Counted from the first letter of the stretch, positions 11,690 to 26,415 are shown. The stretch: DNA of 64,000 nt from Hydra vulgaris (GCF_038396675.1 NC_088934.1:34868501-34932500); one strand, 5' to 3'. A program made the numbers and translations. The notes: generated from the sequence alone by a model not told the origin.

Positions 11690-12015
11690 TTTTCATTATT
11701 ACAAATTTTTGCTTTTAAATAAGCTATTTTTACTTTTAATTTGGCATTTTTTCATTTTAATTTGGCACTTTTTGCTTAACTTTGGCATTTTCTTATTTTA
11801 ATTTAGCAATTTTCTTTTTAAATTGGCCTGTTTTTATTTTAATTTGATATATAAAACTTACAACTTACAAAACAAATTTGAGCCAAATTAAAATGAAAAT
11901 TAGCCAAATAATAATAAAAATAGAAAAATTAAAATAAAATAAAAACAAAATGCCAAATTGAAGAGAAAAGTGCCAAAATAAAACTAAAAAATGACAAATT
12001 AAAGGGAAAACTTTA
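11690..12015. repeat. AATTTGGCA foldback element
   Basis: The left half (about 11700-11840) repeats TTTTAATTTGGCA-TTTTT several times at intervals of 25-30 bp. The right half (about 11880-12015) carries the complement, with copies of GCCAAATTAAAA. The two halves can pair over about 130 bp with many mismatches around a short centre at 11845-11880. No coding region is present. The structure resembles a foldback transposon made of short subrepeats. Confidence 0.65.
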
Positions 12016-12729
12016 TAAACTAAATTGAAAAAATGCAAAACTATTGTGAAAATGGATCAACTTAAACCAAAAAAAGTGTGTTAATTTGTAATTTTTTTGC
12101 GTAATCTCGGGGCTTGTTGACAAATTGTGTTTTCTTTATGCACCGGCCATCTGTGTTTATTTTATAATATCTTTTGTATTTATATATTTATATTACATTT
12201 AATGTTGCAAATTAACTAAAGGTTTGCTAAAGTATATAGGTAAGGGGGTAAACAATGATTAAGCAACTGATAAAAATTAGGTGTTAATCAATTATTTAAA
12301 AAAAATCTCTTAATCGAATAGTTTTTTTTTGAAGTTTATAACGTTGTTATAACTTTTTGATTTATCTTTTGTAGTTGTAATAACAACTTTACATTTGCTC
12401 AGAAATAAAAAAATTGTTTTCATTTGGTACCAGTGAAAAACAGAAATAAATAATCATTTACAACGTGGCAAAACAGTAGCCTGTCCGCGAAAAACAACGT
12501 CGTCTGGAAAAAGACATTCTGATTGATACAAGCATTTATTATTTGAAATAAAGCAAAGTTAAAAATAAAAGCGCAAACATTAATGCTGAATCGCTTACAG
12601 GTTTAAAATTTTTCATGATCGAAATGCTATCTAAGCAACAAGTAAAAACTACGTAGGGTCTACAAACCTAATATCTCACCAGTTTTAGCAGAAAAATAAA
12701 AAGTTTTTGAATGAATAAATTAAATGGTT

Positions 12730-13760
12730 CAATAAAATTACAAAATTTATCAATTTCCATATTTTATGAAGACCACTTTCAAAAAAGTGCAATATTATAT
12801 ATGCCCATAAAATTAAAAAAACTTAGGATAACTTTAATGAAAAAGTTATGGAAAAATACTCTAACTAAGTAAGTATTTAGTACAGAACAAAAAGATATGA
12901 TTTAGTACAGAACAAAAAGACATGGTTTTTCTATAAATCTAAACATTATAAGAAAAATCTTTCATTGTCAAAACACTAAACCAAAACTTTATTAGGTAAA
13001 GTTTTACCTTCAAAGTCAAAAATAATGAAACTAATGAAGTAAACTTTGAGTCAAATCTAAATCCTCATAAGACCACTGAGATTATTATGGTAATACTAAA
13101 ATAAAACTCTTAAATGCAGTTTGTTATTTAAAACAAAAAAAAATTATGGGAGTGAAATATTACTAGTAATGTAAGAAAAATTAAAAGTCAAAGAAATACT
13201 TAAATATCCCTCTTGATGATAACTTTAATCTCTTTTTAAATCTCTTTAAAAATGTTTACCTTGAGAAAAAATGTTAAGATTAGATCTATTTTTAAATCCG
13301 TTGACACTTTTAATCCTAAAAATTATAAACCAATTCTAATCCTTCCTTGCTTTTCTTAAAAAATTTTTTATAGCGAACTATGTATAATTAAGTTTTAACT
13401 TTTCTAAACATAAATAGTTTCCCGTACAATAGACATATTGATTTTAGCTAAATAATTTAACAGACCATGCTACTATTAATATTGTCTACAATATATTTAA
13501 TACTGCAAAATCATTAAGTATGTGACGAAAATAAGTTAGAGTTTTTATTTAAACTTTGGATACAGTAAACCATAACATTCTTATAAATTAACTCGAAAAT
13601 TATGGCATTAAAAATACATATTTAGACAGACTCAAAAATTATCTAAAAGATAATTAATATCATAAGAAGAAAGAAAATTTGACTATACGATTTTTTGTGG
13701 TGTTCCAAAGGATCTGGGAACACCTTTCACCTTTATTTTTATAGTGCGAGTTCCGCATGA
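12730..13760 (+). pseudogene. Very old LINE reverse transcriptase remnant
   Basis: Plus-strand fragments in shifting frames match the order of the RT in LINE copy 1: a NYKPI-like box near 13320, a QFGF-like region near 13435, 'DTVNH' around 13560 (ttggatacagtaaaccataa) and a GVPQGSI-like box near 13698 (tgtggtgttccaaaggatct). Stops and frameshifts occur every few dozen bases. It is probably the same broad CR1/L2 group but far older than the other copies. Confidence 0.6.
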
Positions 13761-13989
13761 AGAAGAATCCTCACTTAAACCTCAAAAATTTCACTGCACA
13801 GACTTTGTTTGACAAGATGGAGCTATCGTACCAACGCGATCAGACCACTTACAAAGTAGTTAAATGAAATGTTAGAAGCCCTTAAACATGCAATTGAAAA
13901 TCTAGATCTGAGCAGCTCCGCCGAGCAAGAGTCTTAAAAAGTGATTCATCTTATGAATTTTTATTGCTAATTACAATTTGCTGGAAGAT

Positions 13990-14440
13990 ATTAAATAGAT
14001 AGAGAGCTCTTGGTTGCAATTTTTTAAGAGGCTGTGGCTGTAGCTGGATTGCTAAGATTTATAACTAAACTCGCCACTAAAAGAAAGCTTAAACTAAAGC
14101 GCTTCCACAATGAGGCATCAAACATAACCCATTCCCATGACAGATAAGCAAAAATATTCGAATTAAATGTTTTTAATGTTAGTTTAGATAGTCTTATCTA
14201 GCAGATTGATTTAATATTTAAAGCAAGCAGGATAGTTGGCAAATTGTTTTCTTTCATCAAGTTGGATATTGATGATTTTTTTGTTCAAAATAAAGTTGGC
14301 GAGCATGCACGGTTTATTTCAAAAGATGTAAATAAAAGGATCTCATTTAAGAAGTTTTTCATTTTAACACTGCCCGCAAAATAATTTTCAAGAAAAGAAC
14401 TTTACTGCAGCTACTCAATCAAATTTTTGAGAAAAAACAT
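13990..14440 (+). pseudogene. Decayed transposase-like fragment (possibly hAT/TTF type)
   Basis: Plus-strand translation near 14030-14430 gives a moderately protein-like series in one main frame with stops: AVAGLLRFITKL, FELNVFNVSLDSLI, IVGKLFSFI. The order resembles the middle of hAT-family (TTF/DUF4371-like) transposases. That is a weak, memory-based assignment. No TIR was recognised. Confidence 0.25.
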
Positions 14441-14826
14441 GAATGCCTTTTTCCTTTTTTTATTTTTTTATTTTGATAATCTAGAAGTTTACAAATTCAG
14501 AAAAATCAGATTTTCAACTCAATTCCTAGGTAAGTTGCTGAAGGTGTTTAGTAAACTGAAGATAGAAGACCCATGGTCAAACAAAGTAACTATTTTTGTT
14601 TGACCTTGGGTTAGTATTGCGTTACTGACCTTTTTATTAATACTTCGAATAAATGTGAGCTAAGATGATGTCATTGATATTTATCGGCCAGAAAAGCTCA
14701 GAAATATTTAACTTTTAAGCGCTTTATTTAAATTTTATTCAAAGACTTTCTTTATTAAATTTTCTTTTATTGGTTTTAAAACTAATATTTTGAGTTTTAT
14801 GTCAGCTCTAATTAATAAACCGCTAC

Positions 14827-15080
14827 TCAATCCAAAGAATTAACAGTAACATAGAAATACAATGTGCTGCATGAGAAAGAGACGTCTGCTGCGTTCAGAA
14901 AGCTTGAAGTTTTGCATTTTTCTTTGTATTTTCTCTTTCTACGAACTTGAAATAAGGATGCCGCTCTCCATTTCTGGCGTCGGCGCTTTTGGTGCTTTCG
15001 AATGGCCTGGTTAGTTTCACGTAATACTTTAATAAAACTAAATTTGAACATAAAATAAAAATTAAGGTGCTATTGCTCAT
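14827..15080 (-). other. Unassigned open stretch of higher G+C
   Basis: Two overlapping minus-strand frames of 61 and 74 codons lie in a locally GC-richer patch (14890-15010). One has the segment STKSADARNGERHPYFKF. I recognise neither frame. It could be an exon fragment or chance. Confidence 0.15.
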
Positions 15081-15630
15081 TTCTTTTATAGTAAAGTATT
15101 ACTATAAATAAATATACAAACTTATGTCGGTTTAAACAAAAGTAAAAATAATATAACTTTTAGCTTCATATAATAACTGATATCAAGAAACTGAACGAGT
15201 CATATTTATTATAATGTTTAACGAATTCCAAATTAAAGTCTACATTAAACTGAGATCATTCCAACAGAAATACTTCATTCAAACAAAGAATTAAATGAAA
15301 TTACAATTACAAAGTCTTCTAAATGCGTTTTCTTTTACTAATAAATGTGGCGAAGTGATAAATTGTGAAGACGAAAATTTTAAATACGAAAAGATGTTTA
15401 GGCGAATTTTTTCTTTATCTTAATTTTTTTTTACCAATGGTTTTAATTGTTCTTTCAAAACGGTGCTTCAAATTTACTTTTCATTTTTTTTCTTTTAGTT
15501 GTATTTATTTATGTTTTTGTTATTATTTATTTATATAATAATATTTTAATAATAAATAACAATTTATTAATACTAAATTAATATTTACAAACAATTTTAT
15601 AATATTACCGTTTTACAACTTTAAGTATAT

Positions 15631-15632
<2 letters not shown>

Positions 15633-15678
<46 letters not shown>

Positions 15679-15684
15679 GCATAT

Positions 15685-15776
<92 letters not shown>
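15633..15776. repeat. (AT)n microsatellite abutting a MITE
   Basis: About 140 bp of AT repeats with a few interruptions (acatatgcat, ataaatat), running directly into the hairpin element at 15777. Confidence 0.9.
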
Positions 15777-15781
<5 letters not shown>

Positions 15782-15950
15782 TTGATTATTTGAAAAAATA
15801 CAACTTTGTGATAGAACTTAAAGTTTCATGTCCTTCGGCAATCATCAGCCATTTTTTATATTTTCATAAAATATGGCTGATGATTGCTGAAGGGCATGAA
15901 ACTTTAAGTTCCATCACAAAGTTGTTTTTTTTCAAATAATCAAACTTTTT
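15777..15950. mobile_element. Hairpin MITE (arms of about 75 bp)
   Basis: The left arm starts aaagtttgattatttgaaaa and reaches caatcatcagcc. The right arm is its near-perfect complement, ggctgatgattgctgaaggg through caaataatcaaacttt, around an AT-rich loop of about 20 nt. There is no coding capacity. The left end sits exactly at the end of an (AT)n tract. Confidence 0.85.
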
Positions 15951-16046
15951 ATATATTAATACTGATCTATTTTGTAAACAATTTACCTAATATTGATCAC
16001 TCTCCAACGAACAAGAGACTTTGTATCATATCTTGGTACAATAAAG

Positions 16047-19716
<3,670 letters not shown>

Positions 19717-19728
19717 ATATATAAAAGT

Positions 19729-20140
19729 AAAAACCCTTATCTAATTTTTAGTCAACAGCGTGTCTCTCCATCAGTAGGTTCATCAGGAAGAATGTCTAAA
19801 CATTAAAAAGTTCAAATCATAAAAAAACTATTTCAGAGGATGTTGGGAATTGTCATAACTAATTATATAATAATTGTAGTATTTTGCAACCAGGAAGTTG
19901 GATTAACTACATTAGATAAATTAAAAATCGTAAAAATAATTCTATAGGATTAGGATAGTTTTTGTCATTTTTTTTTTAATTTTTTAAAAAACTTATTTTT
20001 ATGTCTGCATTTAAAAATTGATTCAGATTTTTTATTCCGTAATGTTTTTATTCAGTGATGTTTAGACATTCTTTCTGATGAACCTATTGATGGAGAAACA
20101 CGCTGTTAAAGACAACTAAAAATTAGATAAGTGTTTTCAC
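19729..20140. mobile_element. TIR MITE of about 410 bp
   Basis: The left arm (about 19729-19805) reads cttatctaatttttagt, then cagcgtgtctctccatcagt, aggttcatcaggaagaatgt and ctaaacat. The right arm (about 20053-20138) is its complement with a few changes and a small insertion (gtctttaa). The 250-bp interior is AT-rich and noncoding. Confidence 0.85.
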
Positions 20141-20178
20141 TAATTTATTATTGTTCTCAATTAGTTAAACACACTAAC

Positions 20179-20290
<112 letters not shown>

Positions 20291-20611
20291 TAAATTATAT
20301 GTGAGTTGAAAGAAAATTATAAAAAGTTTTATACTAAGCACAGTGATCAATGAATGATTTTTATCTTTAACAGTTTTAGCAAGCGAGACATACTGGAGTC
20401 TTTGCAATCAAAAGACATTTTTGATTAATTTGCTATGTGTTCGACCAAACTGCAAAGGTTGTTAATAACCTAAAGAGAAGAGAATTAAATTCAAGATTAT
20501 TAGCAGTACATAGTATTGGTAACTTAAACTTGGCAAAAAAAAAAAAAGAGCAACCTAAAGCTAATAAAAATTTTAAATAACAATGTTTTAAATAAAAAAG
20601 TTTTTTAAACC

Positions 20612-20641
20612 TAACTAAAGTAGCGTACGCTACTTTGGTTA
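20612..20641. repeat. Perfect 20-bp palindrome with extended arms
   Basis: AAAGTAGCGTACGCTACTTT (20617-20636) equals its own complement. Flanking TAAC and GTTA extend the symmetry to 30 bp with one mismatch pair. It has no visible link to a gene. Confidence 0.85.
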
Positions 20642-20699
20642 CACCCATATAGAAACTCATATATTTTAAAAGTGCGTTAAAAATAGTTTTAAAAATGGC

Positions 20700-21410
20700 T
20701 TTTCTGTATCGGGTCAGATATGTTAAAATTTATATCCGATACACCTCTAGTATATACGCGCTATAAACAAAACGCTTCGCCGTACCAAAATATGTTTAAC
20801 TCAATATTGGGGGAAGGGGGAAGGGTGTTGCTAATTAGGCTTTAGGGGAGGATAAACGCCCCTGATATTGCTGATACACAAATGTTTTTCTCAATCTATT
20901 TTTTTTATTTTATTTTTTGTTAAGAATTTCAGTACACTTTGTTTTGAATTTGCAGAAAAATTTTCAACGGATATAATATTTGCAAGCCTAAATCCTTGAT
21001 AGACTAAAATATATTAAACAAATTGGAGATATTTATTTTATTTTGAATGATAATAATATAGAAAAAAATGACCAATAAGTTGATTTGAGAGATTTAATAT
21101 TATTGAAAATATTTTAAAAACAAATTCAGAAGCAAGAAATTGCAAGTTAACTATTAATGTTTATTCACTTTGACAACAAAAGTCTCCAAAGCAAGTCAAG
21201 CAAGACTCCATTTTTTATAGTTGCTAGAAATGGTGTCGGTATGAGGATTCGCTGAATAAAATTAAACGCTGGATAAACGGACAAAATTTAGACGTCTGTA
21301 AAACGTCCAAAAGCGGCTATTGTGGACGTCCGAACGGACTGTTTTGGACGCCCTTGGACGTATTTTATAGGAGCATTATAAAAGCGGATTCAGGGTCAAA
21401 AATACTTATG
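20700..21410. other. Intergenic stretch left of the Polinton
   Basis: No gene is seen. It contains a G-rich segment (20806-20850, runs of 5, 5, 3 and 4 G) and, at 21280-21360, several ggacg/cgtcc words (gacgtctgt, ggacgtccgaacggac, ggacgcccttggacg) that can pair with each other. Confidence 0.4.
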
Positions 21411-21490
21411 ACTGTTTTAAAATTTTTTTTTTTTAATTTTTTAATTCTTTTAATTTTTTTTTTTAATATTTTTTATTTATTTTAATTTTT

Positions 21491-21603
21491 TAATTTTTTT
21501 AAGTTATGCGTAATAGTAAAATTGTCCTTTTAAAGTATAAAAGCTTCCTTATTGTTCAATTTTTTTAATCCCCAGAGTTTAATGTAACCACCAATCTTCT
21601 TCC
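21491..21603. repeat. Polinton left terminal inverted repeat (inner part)
   Basis: Read on the minus strand this stretch matches 45885-45996 with few changes, sharing GGTTACATTAAACT, TTTATACTTTAAAAG and ACAATTTTACTAT in the same order and spacing. The outer part, to about 21415, is a low-complexity T-rich tract mirrored by an A-rich tract at the right end. Confidence 0.8.
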
Positions 21604-22775
21604 ATCAGCAACACTAGGCATAGAATCAGTATAATTTACGTAAAATCAGATAGTAGTTGTAGGATAACTTAGTGCATTTGATTGATGCAATAGTCCAGAT
21701 GATGTATTTTTAAATGAGGCTGCATTAGAACCATTCCATGAAGGAAGACAAAAATCTTCTAAACCAGATGAACAATAAAAACATGATCTATTAACATCAT
21801 ATCCAGGAAATATTTTATAATTACTATAGTTATATGACGTCCAAGGTTGTATAACAGAGTTAGTAATTACAGGAGAATTGAATGCGTCATACATGAGTAC
21901 TCTTAATTTACACCAATCTCCAGATGCACCAGCAACATGAAATCTAGAATATATTAAATAAACACCATTGTTATTATGAATGGTATCCAATAATATATAA
22001 TCTCTACCATAAACTGTATTCATTTATCTAAATGTTAATGAGTATAATTTAAAAAATAAAATTGATTGTGGTATTGATTGACTTAATGTAATAAAAGGTT
22101 GTAACTAATATATTAGTGTATTACCAGTTTTATTTATCAACTGAATTGCTAGATTGGCTTTAAATGGTAAATCAAGTGTAAAGTATCCTCCTTATCCAGC
22201 ACAAGTAGATACATTAAAACCTTTTAAAGAGTATTCATAATATGGTCCACCAAGTGAAGAAAATAAAAAATCCGTGAATAAACCTATACCATTTATTCCG
22301 TTAATATCTGTAGAAGAAGAAGAATTTCCTACGCAAATTGTATTATCTACGTATATTTTAATACATACTTTACCTGTTACAGTTCCAGTAGCACTTTTTC
22401 CCGTAATTGCTAACCATAGTTTTCTGAGAATACCAGGATCACTATTTGGAATAAAAATTGCTAATCCATCAGCACCTGTATGTGAAGCAAAAGTCTGTGA
22501 TTTTATTCCCATGTATGTTAATCTTGAATTTGATATTATTTGTAAACTGCTAGGATTAGGTACTATTTTATCGACATAATATTTTGCTCAGTGTCATTTG
22601 AGTTAGTAGGTTCTGCTACATTTATCAGTTTATTAGAATTCATGTTAATATTACTAGTTGCATTATTTTGTCCATCTCTCCTAATAAACAAGTTAGTAGC
22701 TTGAGATGTTGTTAAACCATTTGCTACTTGATTTGTAGTTGAAATATTATTGCGATTTTCAGAATGTTAATAATA
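21565..22775 (-). pseudogene. Polinton fiber-like structural protein
   Basis: One long minus-strand frame is interrupted only by nonsense codons (at about 22189, 22105, 22024 and 21646) plus a break near 22560. The N-terminal region has FIRRDGQN, INMNSNKLINVAEPTN and DTEQN. The NMN-x-x-K-I-x-NVAEPT pattern is typical of trimeric fiber and tail-fiber-like proteins and is seen in virus-like elements. The middle is rich in G, S and T (SHTGADGLAIFIPN), and the C-terminal part contains NSPVITNSVIQPW and AASFKNTSSG. It would form an attachment spike on a particle. Read through the stop at 21646, the frame ends at 21565, inside the terminal inverted repeat. The fiber label is from motif memory. Confidence 0.55.
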
Positions 22776-23366
22776 ATCTATCGTAAATAAAATTTTATAT
22801 AGGGGAGAGTTGCCTTAATTGGAACACTTTAGGAAAAAATATTTATTAACCAAAGATGGCTTAACTATGAAAACATTTATGAATTAAATAATATAGATAT
22901 ACAACCCTACTATGCTTTTATTAATGATTCCACTCTATTGATCGCACCCTTATTGGATATAAACTTTGATTTTTCAAGGCACCATTTTGTTCCAATAAAG
23001 GCAACTGGTCTCCTTGAATGGAACACATATATTCTTTAATTAGAACAGTTTTAATATTTGAACAAATTACAGCTATAAAACTTATGGCTCAAAGGAAAAA
23101 TTAATTGATTAGCTTTTTAATAAAAGATATTTAAAAGATATAATAACAAATAAAAATTACAACAAGTATTTAATCCTTTTTTCGCAATTCATAAGTCTTT
23201 TTCTCTTGCAGCTTCTGCACTTGGGATGGTAGTGGTGATATGTGGTGTGCTGTGGTGGCGATGGTGATTTTATTTGATGTGCTCAATTTTATTTGGTCCA
23301 TGATTATTGAGTCAAGTGCTACTTTGCTTTCCTGTGGTTTTTGCAATAGTTTGGCAGTTATTGGGT

Positions 23367-24881
23367 TTAGTGTGAGCTTTTTTTTGTAGATTTTTTAATT
23401 TGTTTGGAAGCTATTTGATTTAGTGTGTGCTTTTGATTTCTTGGTGTAATTTCTAGAGCACGTCTATATGGGGAGCTCGTAAGATCACCCACCTGAGTTG
23501 TTCGTGATCTTCTTTTTTTGTTTTTTACTTCAAGTGAAACCACTGGCAAAAGAGACAAAGTTGAAACTGAAACATGACATTTTAATTTTTTTTTACTTGA
23601 TTTATCTGTAGATAGTTTTGTCATCCCATCTATACTTTCAGATGACTGAAGATTGTTTGAAGGACCAACATCAGTAAATGAAGAAGCTGTAAAATCAGAA
23701 TCAGTGAATACATTTATGTCCAAAGGCCACAACCCACTAGCCTGAAATCCTTTCATAGCAATTCTCAATGATGCTGCCTGACTATATGCACCACCAAATA
23801 ATTCTGCAACTTGCCAAGTTGTTACTGGTTGTGATATATGTGACCGCATCCATTTTTGCATAGCTTCATCATAGTATGTACCAAGTGGTCCAAAGAACTC
23901 AACGTCTAATGGTTGTAGTCTGTGTGTAGTATGGGAAGGTAGTGATACCATACGCACTCCAGCATTTCGTGCTAGATATATCGCTGCCAAATTTTTTGAA
24001 TGTGTAACATGACCATCAAGTATCAACAAAACTTTTGATTGTTTTAAAGGTTTAACAACTTTAATGAAATGATTGAGCCAATCTAAAAAACCTTTATTTG
24101 ACATCCATCCTTTCTCTTGAATACTAAATACAGTTCCTAGAGGTGCACCATTTGTTATTTCTGGCTTCATTCTTTTGCGTTTATATATTAACATTGGTGG
24201 AACATAAAATCCTGCTGCAGATACACAAACTACAGCTGTTACTGAATTTCCTCGTTCACTACTAGTCATAATTCCAACTCGTTTTTTGCCCCTTGCACTA
24301 ATAATTTTTATCTGACCATCTTGTACTGTTGATAAACTAGTTTCATCCATATTATAAAGTCTGTCTGGAGTTAAATTTTCTTCCATGTATAACTTTGAAA
24401 GTAAATTAAAGAAAGATTGCACTCGCTCTTTATTAAAACCTTGTGCACGTGCAATTGATGTTGAATCAGGCCCACGAAGCGACAGTTGTGGGTGCCTTTG
24501 CATAAATGCATAATACCACTTTTTTCCTGCCATTCGTGTTTGTTTGTTTAAATTATGTGTGATGTTGTTAGCTTCTGCAATATCAAATGCTAGACGACGA
24601 AGATCATCAATCCTTAATCCAAAGTACATCGATTCTAATAATAAACAGTAATTAGCTAGTTCTGTTTTAATTTCATTAGGTAAGGTGGTAAGTCGATCAT
24701 GAAATTTCACATTTGCAACAGCAATTTTGTTTTTTTCATTTATATGCCATGACAAAGTTGCTTTTGGAATACAAAATTCATAAGCGGCTTCATTTAAGCT
24801 GATTTCTTCTTGTTTTATTGCTTCAACAGCCTTTTTCAAGTTTTCTACTTTCCATTTTCCATATTTTCGTGGTGTTTGCAT
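23367..24881 (-). CDS. Pogo-like transposase (HTH_psq + CENP-B-type HTH + DDE_1)
   Basis: This is an intact 504-residue frame, a normal length for pogo/Tigger/jerky-type transposases. Residues about 13-47 form a psq-type helix-turn-helix (VEAIKQEEISLNEAAYEF). Residues 75-137 resemble the CENP-B/Tc5 DNA-binding domain and end in WYYAFMQRHPQLSLRGP. The DDE_1 catalytic core shows YNMDETSL (Asp179), LLILDGHVTHS (Asp289) and THRLQPLDVEFF (Asp326), so all three acidic residues are in place (DDD type). The C-terminus is Lys/Arg-rich (KNKKRRSRT, KQIKKSTKK), as for nuclear proteins. It would bind the element TIRs and perform cut-and-paste transposition at TA sites. There is no intron or nonsense codon, in strong contrast to the decayed genes around it. 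A domesticated gene is conceivable, but TIRs at both sides argue for a mobile element. Confidence 0.95.
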   Translation of the reverse strand: MQTPRKYGKWKVENLKKAVEAIKQEEISLNEAAYEFCIPKATLSWHINEKNKIAVANVKFHDRLTTLPNEIKTELANYCLLLESMYFGLRIDDLRRLAFDIAEANNITHNLNKQTRMAGKKWYYAFMQRHPQLSLRGPDSTSIARAQGFNKERVQSFFNLLSKLYMEENLTPDRLYNMDETSLSTVQDGQIKIISARGKKRVGIMTSSERGNSVTAVVCVSAAGFYVPPMLIYKRKRMKPEITNGAPLGTVFSIQEKGWMSNKGFLDWLNHFIKVVKPLKQSKVLLILDGHVTHSKNLAAIYLARNAGVRMVSLPSHTTHRLQPLDVEFFGPLGTYYDEAMQKWMRSHISQPVTTWQVAELFGGAYSQAASLRIAMKGFQASGLWPLDINVFTDSDFTASSFTDVGPSNNLQSSESIDGMTKLSTDKSSKKKLKCHVSVSTLSLLPVVSLEVKNKKRRSRTTQVGDLTSSPYRRALEITPRNQKHTLNQIASKQIKKSTKKSSH

Positions 24882-25012
24882 CTAAAATAAAAGGAAAATT
24901 ACTATGAAGATACATAAGGAGAGTTTTATAATCTTATTACAGGCTTATTTTTTCATATATTTATTTGTTATTCATATATGATTAAGTTAGTTATATACTC
25001 ATTATATAATCA

Positions 25013-25050
25013 TTATTTTTCATTTTTCATTTTTCATTTTTCATTTTTGT
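25013..25050. repeat. CATTTTT 7-bp microsatellite
   Basis: About five to six copies of catttttcattttt-type units within the pogo element, upstream of its transposase. Confidence 0.85.
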
Positions 25051-26013
25051 TTAGTTAATCATTAACTATATAAATCAAAATCTATATAAACTATATAAAG
25101 TTTGCAACTTTATATATTAACTTCTATATACAGTAAAAAACTTATGCTGGGTATATACTTTATGTTGTCTTACAAGTTTATCCGTTAAATTGAAATGCAT
25201 AACTTTTGTAAAACTTTTACATTTTATTTCTTACTAAAAGATAAAATGATTTGTTAATTAAAGTATACGATTTTTACAATCAACTTTATATCCTTAGACT
25301 ATGACTAGACTTTAGACTATGAAAATTTTTTTGTGAAAAATCATTTCATACTTTAAAGCAAGACTAAATACCAGTTCCAAAAAAGCAACAAATGTCTAAC
25401 AATAATACTATGTCTATAAAAGAAATTCGCTTTAAAAAATATTATACAGTCGGACTAATGAAATTTTCTGATAATTCGGACGTCAAGTAGCGTGTTATGA
25501 GATGACATCATTTCAATTACGGCAACTTTTGAAGTTCCATTCTGGACAACATAGGACCATGGTTTTGTAGCAAAATATTTACATACAAGTAACAACTTAC
25601 GATATAAGCTCTTAATATCACATAGACTTGAAACCCTTAAAATTTAAAATTTTAAAAAAATTATCATCAAACTCAATATCGTTAAGCTTCTGTAATCGTT
25701 TAAATGCAACGATAAAATTAGATCGCAAAAATTTTTTTCTTTAAAAAAAAGTAATTTTATTCACATACGTGCAGTTTTTAAGTTTAAATACTAGAAGTTT
25801 CAAAAAATAAAGAAAATTATTTTCTTTACAAGAAAAAATATTCATGAAAATAGAATAAGTTCCAGTTTCTAAATAAAGATAAGTGTTCCAATTAAGGAGC
25901 TGTTCCAATTTCGGCAACTCTCCCCTATATCTAAAAATGAACAGTCATTTTTACATATATAGAAAATTTTTATTTACCATAGATTAATATTAACATTCTG
26001 AAAATCACATCCT

Positions 26014-26412
26014 TCATCTAGTTATTTTAAAATATATCGACAAGTGTCCACAGAATGAGGTATTTCCAAACTGAACTCTTTCTCTAATATAATAAACGGG
26101 ACTTTTTAAATAATTAACAATTTCAACTGGTGGTGGTTGAGCATAAGAGTCAAAATTTAGTTTTTTATCTCCGTCTTTGTACCAGCAAGTCCAATGAAAT
26201 CCCCGTGTTCTTGAATCTCCTGTATTTAATATTCCAAATTCTTTTTTTTGTGTATTTTTAGGTAATTCATCTCTTAAAAAAACACCTTTAAAATGTTTTA
26301 TTTTTAGTTTGTTTGCTGCTTTGATTAACTCAAATATTGTTATTGACTCATTTGGTAAAATTATTGCTTCAACATTAAAAAGTTTATGATAATTATTAAT
26401 AATTTTTTCCAT
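26014..26412 (-). CDS. Polinton adenain-type cysteine protease
   Basis: The frame has 132 residues. The catalytic series is visible and in order: GFHWTCW (His73), FDSYAQPPP (Asp88) and SFCGHLS (Cys121). This is the arrangement of adenovirus-type (C5/Ulp1-like) proteases found in Polintons. Its expected role is processing of capsid precursor proteins. It lies downstream of PolB and upstream of the fiber gene on the same strand. The protein stops 11 residues after the catalytic cysteine, shorter than usual, so the C-terminus is probably truncated by a nonsense codon or shifted near the later pogo insertion region. Activity cannot be judged from sequence alone. Confidence 0.85.
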   Translation of the reverse strand: MEKIINNYHKLFNVEAIILPNESITIFELIKAANKLKIKHFKGVFLRDELPKNTQKKEFGILNTGDSRTRGFHWTCWYKDGDKKLNFDSYAQPPPVEIVNYLKSPVYYIRERVQFGNTSFCGHLSIYFKITR

Positions 26413-26415
26413 TTT

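Larger units (their letters stand above)
22800..25927 (-). mobile_element. Pogo/Tigger-like DNA transposon, apparently intact
   Basis: Both ends read ATATAGGGGAGAGTTGCC inward, followed by related AATTGGAACA words, consistent with TIRs and a TA target duplication. The exact cut is ambiguous because the flanks are also TATA. Subterminal copies of TTCCAAT/ATTGGAAC recur near 22820, 22990, 23020, 25880 and 25905. It encodes one uninterrupted transposase on the minus strand. It lies inside the palindromic spacer of the Polinton, so it arrived after the Polinton. Confidence 0.92.
22758..26006. repeat. Palindromic intergenic segment split by the pogo insertion
   Basis: Left arm 22758-22797 (gattttcagaatgttaataa, then taatctatcgtaaataaaat) and right arm about 25963-26006 are inverted copies of each other with few differences. 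With the pogo element removed they form one hairpin of about 120-130 bp between the protease and fiber genes. It may be a transcription terminator, an internal repeat of the Polinton or an older MITE. Confidence 0.7.

Noticed and set aside
22274-22579. 101-codon plus-strand open frame
   Set aside because: Antisense shadow of the fiber-like gene; the minus-strand frame carries the coherent protein signal.
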